Source of the DNA: Clostridia bacterium
GTDB taxonomy: Bacteria; Bacillota; Clostridia; Christensenellales; Aristaeellaceae
Assembly (NCBI GenBank): GCA_017412715.1
Contig: JAFPWU010000022.1
Coordinates: 45,633-109,632, forward strand
Direction of reading: 5' to 3'
Length of the DNA stretch: 64,000 nt
The translations under genes were made by a program, and so were the position numbers. Shown here piece by piece: positions 59,582-64,000 of the stretch. Numbering within the stretch: position 1 is the stretch's first letter; each line of letters starts with the position of its first letter. The notes beneath the pieces were generated by a model. It was not told where the DNA came from, made no database searches, and saw only the letters and a program-made list of their open reading frames with translations.

Positions 59582-60568
59582 TTGGATACGCGAAAAGAGA
59601 AACCGATTCTTTATATTGTGATTCCCTGCTATAACGAGCAGGAGGTGCTTCCCATGACGGCGCCCCTGTTCCGGGAGGAGCTCTCCCGGCTGATTTCCGC
59701 GGGGCGGATCGGGGAGGACAGCCGAATCCTCTTCGTAAACGACGGAAGCCGGGATGACACCTGGAGGATCATCCAGGAGCTGAGCCGGCAGGATCCCTGC
59801 TTCCAGGGGCTGTGCCTCAGCCGGAACCGGGGGCACCAGAACGCCCTGCTCTGCGGCCTGATGGAAGCCCGGAACCGCTGCGACATCACCATCTCCATCG
59901 ACTGCGACGGGCAGGACGATATCCGGGCCATGGACCAGATGGTAGAGGAGTATCACGCCGGCGCGGAGGTGGTCTACGGCGTGCGCTCCAGCCGGGAGAC
60001 GGATACCTTCTTCAAGCGGTTTACCGCCCAGAGCTTCTATCGGCTGCTGAACAGCATGGGCGCGGATACGGTTTACAACCACGCGGACTACCGCCTGGCT
60101 TCCGCCCGGGTGCTGAAGGAATTCGCCGGCTTCCGGGAGGTGAACATCTTCCTGCGGGGCATGTTCCCCCTGGTGGGGTTCAAAAGCACCTGCGTCTATT
60201 ATGAGCGCAGCGAGCGCATGGCAGGGAAAAGCCATTATCCCCTGAAGAAGATGCTGGCCCTGGCCTTTGACGGGATTACCAGCCTCTCCGTGAAGCCCAT
60301 CCGGCTGATTACCGGGTTCGGGGTGGTCATTTCCGCCGTTTCCTTCCTGCTGATCCTCTATGCCCTGATCGCCTGGGCGGGGGGAAGGGCCGTGGCCGGA
60401 TGGGCCAGCACCCTTATCGCCGTGGCCCTGCTGGGCGGCATTCAGCTGATCTCCCTGGGGGTGATCGGGGAATATGTGGGCAAGATCTTTCTGGAAACCA
60501 AGCAGCGTCCCCGGTATATCGTCAGCGAACGGACGGAAGGGATGCGGGAAGGGGAAAAACAGGCATGA
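59582..60568 (+). CDS. GT2 glycosyltransferase, GtrB-like (3), TTG start
   Basis: A 328-residue protein. LYIVIPCYNEQEVLPMT, FVNDGSRDDTW, GHQNALLCGLM and the SIDCDGQDD metal motif define a GtrB/DPM1-like enzyme, and two C-terminal spans lie at about 238-262 and 274-298. It is expected to charge polyprenyl phosphate with a sugar. The start is TTG at 59582, 8 bases after AAGGAG; no in-frame ATG is near. The stop overlaps the wecE start by 4 bases. Pairing with an aminotransferase suggests that the loaded sugar may be an amino sugar. It is distinct from the other two GT2 enzymes. Confidence 0.9.
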   Translation: MDTRKEKPILYIVIPCYNEQEVLPMTAPLFREELSRLISAGRIGEDSRILFVNDGSRDDTWRIIQELSRQDPCFQGLCLSRNRGHQNALLCGLMEARNRCDITISIDCDGQDDIRAMDQMVEEYHAGAEVVYGVRSSRETDTFFKRFTAQSFYRLLNSMGADTVYNHADYRLASARVLKEFAGFREVNIFLRGMFPLVGFKSTCVYYERSERMAGKSHYPLKKMLALAFDGITSLSVKPIRLITGFGVVISAVSFLLILYALIAWAGGRAVAGWASTLIAVALLGGIQLISLGVIGEYVGKIFLETKQRPRYIVSERTEGMREGEKQA

Positions 60569-61695
60569 TCGGATTCAATGTGCCTCCCTGCACGGGCAGG
60601 GAGATGGAGTATCTCCGGCAGGCGGTGGAATCCCACCATATCTGCGGGGACGGAGCCTTCACGAAGCGGTGCAACGCCTGGATGGAGGAGCGTTTCCATG
60701 CCCGGCGGGCGCTGCTGACCACCAGCGGCACCACCGCGCTGGATATGGCGGCCCTGCTGTGCGATCTGGCCCCGGGGGATGAGGTCATCCTCCCTTCCTA
60801 TACCTTTTCCTCCACGGCGACCGCCTTTGTGCTGGCGGGGGCGAAGCTGGTGTTTACGGACATTCGCCCGGACACCATGAATCTGGACGAGGAGAAGATT
60901 GAGGACGCGATTACGGACCGGACCCGGGTCATCGTGCCGGTGCATTACGCCGGCGTGGCCTGCAGGATGGACGTCATCCTGGCCATCGCCGCCAGACACG
61001 GGCTCCGGGTGGTGGAGGACGCGGCCCAGGGGGTCATGTCCTCCTGGCGGGGAAAGGCGCTGGGAACCCTGGGGGACTTCGGGTGCTTTTCCTTCCACGA
61101 GACGAAGAACTTCTCCATGGGGGAGGGCGGCGCCCTGCTGATCCGGGAGGAGGAGCCCATCGAGCGGGCGGAGATTCTGCGGGAGAAGGGAACCAACCGC
61201 TCCCGGTTTTTCCGGGGGCAGGTGGATAAATATACCTGGGTGGACAAGGGGGACAGCTTTCTGCCCTCCGAGCTGAACGCGGCGTACCTCTGGGCCCAGC
61301 TGGAGCAGGCGGAGGAGATGTACGGCCGGCGCATGGCCGCCTGGGACCGGTATGACCGGGTCCTCCGGCCCCTGGCGGCGGAGGGGCGCTTCGGGGTGCC
61401 CGTGATCCCGGAGGATTGCATCCATAACGCGCATATGTATTATCTGAAGTGCCGGGATCTGGCGGAGAGGACGGAGTTTATCGCCTTCATGAAGGCCCGG
61501 GGCATCCAGTGCGTCTTCCATTACGTTCCCCTCCATTCCTCTCCCGCCGGGCTGAGGTTCGGGCGCTTCCACGGGGAGGACGAATATACGACCCGGGAAA
61601 GCGAGCGCCTGGTGCGCCTGCCCCTGTATGACAGCATCACCCCCGCCGATCAGGAGCGGGTGCTGGAGGGCGTGAAGGAATTCTTTCATCTATAA
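60565..61695 (+). CDS. wecE: dTDP-4-amino-4,6-dideoxygalactose transaminase
   Basis: A 376-residue PLP enzyme that resembles E. coli WecE (RffA) along its length and has the same length. IGFNVPPCTGREMEYL starts the protein, LTTSGTTALDMAALL and LPSYTFSSTATAFVL follow, and the PLP lysine is K181 in FHETKNFSMG. REKGTNRSRFFRGQVDKYTW and FHGEDEYTTRESERL are also shared. The enzyme converts dTDP-4-keto-6-deoxyglucose to dTDP-Fuc4N using glutamate. Its presence predicts Fuc4N or a derivative in the surface polymer. The ATG at 60565 overlaps the GT2 stop. Genes for dTDP-sugar supply (rmlA/rmlB) are not in the window. Confidence 0.93.
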   Translation: MIGFNVPPCTGREMEYLRQAVESHHICGDGAFTKRCNAWMEERFHARRALLTTSGTTALDMAALLCDLAPGDEVILPSYTFSSTATAFVLAGAKLVFTDIRPDTMNLDEEKIEDAITDRTRVIVPVHYAGVACRMDVILAIAARHGLRVVEDAAQGVMSSWRGKALGTLGDFGCFSFHETKNFSMGEGGALLIREEEPIERAEILREKGTNRSRFFRGQVDKYTWVDKGDSFLPSELNAAYLWAQLEQAEEMYGRRMAAWDRYDRVLRPLAAEGRFGVPVIPEDCIHNAHMYYLKCRDLAERTEFIAFMKARGIQCVFHYVPLHSSPAGLRFGRFHGEDEYTTRESERLVRLPLYDSITPADQERVLEGVKEFFHL

Positions 61696-61738
61696 GAGTC
61701 TTTCAGGAAAACGATGATTGAAGACTGGGGGAAAGCGG

Positions 61739-63547
61739 ATGGGAAAGAAAAACGCAGGGACGGGAAAGGCCGGGGAGCGGACCTACAGCTCCCGGGAGCT
61801 GATCCGCAGGTTTCTGCCGTATCTGCGCAAATACAGGCTGCTTCTGTATCTGGATCTGTTTTTCGCGTCGCTGACCACGGTGTGCGATATCGTGCTGCCG
61901 ATGATCATGCGGCAGCTGACGAATTCCGCCCTGGGAAACGCCCCGGCGCTGACGGCGGAGGCCGTGATCCGGATGGCGCTGCTGTACGTCCTGCTGCGGC
62001 TGATTGACGCCGGGGCCTTCTTCTACATGCAGAGCCAGGGGCATATCATGGGCGTGCATATCGAGACGGATATGCGCACGGACGCCTTCTCCCATCTGCA
62101 GCGGCTCAGCGATACCTATTTCGCGAATACGAAAATCGGACAGATCATGGGCCGGATTACCAATGACCTGTTCGACGTGACGGAATTTGCCCACCATTGC
62201 CCCGAGGAGTTTTTTATTGCCGGCATCAAGCTGGCCGCCTCCTTTGTGATCCTGTGCCAGAGCTCCCTGCTGCTGACGGTGCTGGTCTTCGCCTGCATGC
62301 CGGTGATGCTTGTGGTCTGCACAAAGGTGAACCACTGGCTGCGGTCGGCCCAGAAGGCCCAGCGGTTCCAGATCGGCGAGCTGAACGCCGCCATCGAGGA
62401 CAGCCTGCTGGGGCAGCGGGTGGTCAAGGCCTTTACCGCGGAAAAGACGGAAGCCGCCAAATTCGATGAGGGAAACCAGGCCTTCCGCAGGATCAAGACG
62501 AGATGGTACTACGCCATGGCCACCTTCGGGGTCACGACCCGGCTGTTTGACGGGCTGATGTATACCGTGGTGATCGTGGCCGGCGGGCTCTTCCTGGTGA
62601 ACGGGCGGATCAACGCGGGGGATCTGGTGGCGTATATCCTATATGTATCCACGCTGATTGCCACCATCCGCCGCATCGTGGAGTTCGCGGAACAGTTCCA
62701 GCGGGGCATGACGGGCATCGAGCGCTTCTATGAGATTATGGATGCGGAGGTTGACATCCTGGATAAGCCCGAGGCCCGGGAGCTGCGGGTGACCGAAGGC
62801 GCCATCGATTTTGAGGACGTCTCCTTCGAATATCCGGACGATCACAATAAGGTGCTCCGGCATCTGAACCTGCACGTCCGCCCTGGGGAGAACCTGGCGC
62901 TGGTGGGGCCCTCCGGCGGCGGAAAGACTACCATCTGCAATCTGATTCCCCGATTTTACGATGTGACCGCCGGCACCATCCGGGTGGACGGGCAGGACGT
63001 GCGGGATGTGACCCTGGAAAGCCTCAGGGGCGCCATCGGAATCGTGCAGCAGGATGTGTATCTCTTCAGCGGAACCGTCCGGGAGAATATCGCTTACGGA
63101 AGGCCCGGCGCCACGAAGGAGGAAATCGTGGAGGCGGCGAAGCTGGCCGGGGCGGACGAGTTTATCCGAATGCTGCCCCGGGGATATGACAGCTATATCG
63201 GCGAGCGGGGCGTGAAGCTTTCCGGCGGACAGAAGCAGCGGATCTCTATTGCCCGGGTATTTCTGAAAAACCCGAAGCTGCTGATTCTGGATGAGGCGAC
63301 CTCGGCGCTGGATAATGAGAGCGAGCTGCTGGTGGGTCGGAGCCTGGTGCGGCTGGCCAGGGGAAGGACGACCCTGACCATTGCCCACAGGCTGACGACC
63401 ATTCAGCACGCGGACAGGATTCTGGTGCTGGGCCGCCAGCAGATCGAAGAGGAAGGCACCCACGAGGAGCTGCTGGCCCGGAAGGGGCTCTATTACCGCC
63501 TGTGGAACGGCATGACGGAAGAAGAAGGCGAAGAAGAGGTTTCGTGA
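61739..63547 (+). CDS. MsbA-like ABC transporter (fused membrane and ATPase domains)
   Basis: A 602-residue half-transporter. Six N-terminal spans (about residues 25-330) include the GRITNDLFDVTEFAHH and AFTAEKTEAAKFDEGN segments typical of type IV exporters. The ATPase domain has Walker A GPSGGGKTT, signature LSGGQKQR, Walker B LLILDEATSALD and the switch His in IAHRL. It works as a dimer, exporting lipids, lipid-linked sugars or drugs. The start at 61739 is chosen for better spacing from a G-rich site; a TTG at 61718 is possible. It is co-transcribed with wecE and a GtrB-like gene, so a flippase role for the glycolipid is the favoured inference. Confidence 0.92.
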   Translation: MGKKNAGTGKAGERTYSSRELIRRFLPYLRKYRLLLYLDLFFASLTTVCDIVLPMIMRQLTNSALGNAPALTAEAVIRMALLYVLLRLIDAGAFFYMQSQGHIMGVHIETDMRTDAFSHLQRLSDTYFANTKIGQIMGRITNDLFDVTEFAHHCPEEFFIAGIKLAASFVILCQSSLLLTVLVFACMPVMLVVCTKVNHWLRSAQKAQRFQIGELNAAIEDSLLGQRVVKAFTAEKTEAAKFDEGNQAFRRIKTRWYYAMATFGVTTRLFDGLMYTVVIVAGGLFLVNGRINAGDLVAYILYVSTLIATIRRIVEFAEQFQRGMTGIERFYEIMDAEVDILDKPEARELRVTEGAIDFEDVSFEYPDDHNKVLRHLNLHVRPGENLALVGPSGGGKTTICNLIPRFYDVTAGTIRVDGQDVRDVTLESLRGAIGIVQQDVYLFSGTVRENIAYGRPGATKEEIVEAAKLAGADEFIRMLPRGYDSYIGERGVKLSGGQKQRISIARVFLKNPKLLILDEATSALDNESELLVGRSLVRLARGRTTLTIAHRLTTIQHADRILVLGRQQIEEEGTHEELLARKGLYYRLWNGMTEEEGEEEVS

Positions 63548-63557
63548 TCAGGAAGCG

Positions 63558-63587
63558 AACCCCCGGGGGAAGACCCCGGGGGTTTTT
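63558..63587 (+). terminator. Strong rho-independent terminator
   Basis: AACCCCCGGGG, loop GAAGA and CCCCGGGGGTT form an 11-bp stem followed by TTT. It ends the operon that begins at 59582. Confidence 0.88.
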
Positions 63588-63789
63588 CCTGCCGGCGGGG
63601 ACGGCCGGAAGGGGAAGGGGCCGGCGCAGTCCGAAAGGGCGGACGGACGCTGGCGAACAAAATAGTGGGTGACAATTTCGGAACACCCAATTTGTGGATA
63701 AAAACACGAACGATTTTTTTCGGCCCGTTCAGAAACGTCCGGAAGCCTTGATTTTCCTCACTTTTTTTCAAATTTTTTTGAAAAAACGC
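63588..63789. other. Non-coding spacer with AT-rich upstream element
   Basis: No gene is visible. From about 63764 to 63786 the DNA is almost pure A/T (T7, CAAA, T7, GAAAAAA) directly upstream of the promoter at 63790. This is the position and composition of an UP element that raises rRNA promoter strength. Confidence 0.55.
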
Positions 63790-63819
63790 TTGACAGGAAG
63801 GACCGTTTTCTGTTATTCT
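63790..63819 (+). promoter_or_regulatory. rRNA-type promoter
   Basis: TTGACA (63790-63795), an 18-base spacer and TATTCT (63814-63819), with an AT-rich upstream element. Strength, position after a terminator and the leader that follows all fit an rRNA operon promoter. Confidence 0.75.
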
Positions 63820-63825
63820 CTACAA

Positions 63826-64000
63826 GCTCGCTCGAGAGAGCCGCCGAGAGGGGCTCACGAGGGAGCGGACCGAACCTTGAAAACGATATAGAAGAGAAAC
63901 GCGCAAGAAAGATTGACAGCGAAGATTCCAAAGAGTTTAGCGGGACGTCGGGGCGGCCGAGAGGCCGGGCCGGACGGACTGTTAAGGATTAAACGCAAGA
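63826..64000 (+). other. rRNA operon leader
   Basis: A non-coding, hairpin-rich stretch (GAGCC...GGGCTC near 63838-63857; GGCCGAGAGGCC near 63955-63966). It contains CCGAACCTTGAAAACGAT near 63869, a motif common in rRNA leaders and 16S-23S spacers of Firmicutes. A mature rRNA should start at or just after the window end. Whether it is 16S or 23S cannot be settled here: no 16S start is seen, and the last 20 bases (GTTAAGGATTAA...) look somewhat like a 23S 5' end. Confidence 0.6.

Noticed and set aside
1..64000. tRNA genes, CRISPR arrays, transposase or integrase genes
   Set aside because: None recognised on reading both strands; the island edges also show no attachment-site duplication.

Overview
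The window is chromosomal DNA of a high-G+C Gram-positive bacterium, most likely a Clostridia-type gut or rumen organism. Three things support this: strong AGGAGG-type ribosome binding sites, TTGACA/TATAAT-like promoters and Clostridia-style protein families. The assignment rests on these signals only, because no rRNA sequence is complete enough here to classify.

Two kinds of DNA are present. The flanks (about 1-18,880 and 40,400-63,600) are very G+C-rich and form a cell-surface glycopolymer locus. It contains at least ten large polytopic membrane proteins of GT-C or GtrII type, many of them as paralogous pairs that recur on both sides of the central island. Also present are three GtrB/dolichol-phosphate-sugar-synthase-like GT2 enzymes, two UbiA-family prenyltransferases (one beside a HAD phosphatase, as in decaprenyl-phosphate-pentose synthesis), two AlgJ-like and one AlgI-like O-acetylation proteins, an acyltransferase-3 protein, a CotH-like secreted protein, a WecE sugar aminotransferase and an MsbA-like ABC transporter. 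Together they would make lipid-linked sugars in the cytoplasm, flip them, and build and O-acetylate a surface polymer outside.

The centre (about 18,900-40,400) is visibly less G+C-rich and reads as an acquired catabolic island. It encodes a complete Opp/Dpp-type ABC importer, two LysR regulators, two ChbG/YdjC-type deacetylases each beside a metallo-beta-lactamase-fold hydrolase, two more such hydrolases, a GalM mutarotase, two serine hydrolases, a MATE exporter, and a RhuM protein that looks like a separate passenger. Three of the four metallo-hydrolases share an unusual HxGxDH metal motif in place of HxHxDH. The likely job is import and stepwise hydrolysis of an acylated sugar conjugate whose identity cannot be read from sequence.

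The flanks also carry a dispersed imperfect-palindromic element of roughly 85-110 bp with GGAAACGC/GCGTTTCC-like ends, often sitting at the 3' ends of genes. The window closes with a strong terminator followed by an rRNA-type promoter and leader, so an rRNA gene should begin at or just past position 64,000. No tRNA, CRISPR array, transposase or integrase was recognised.
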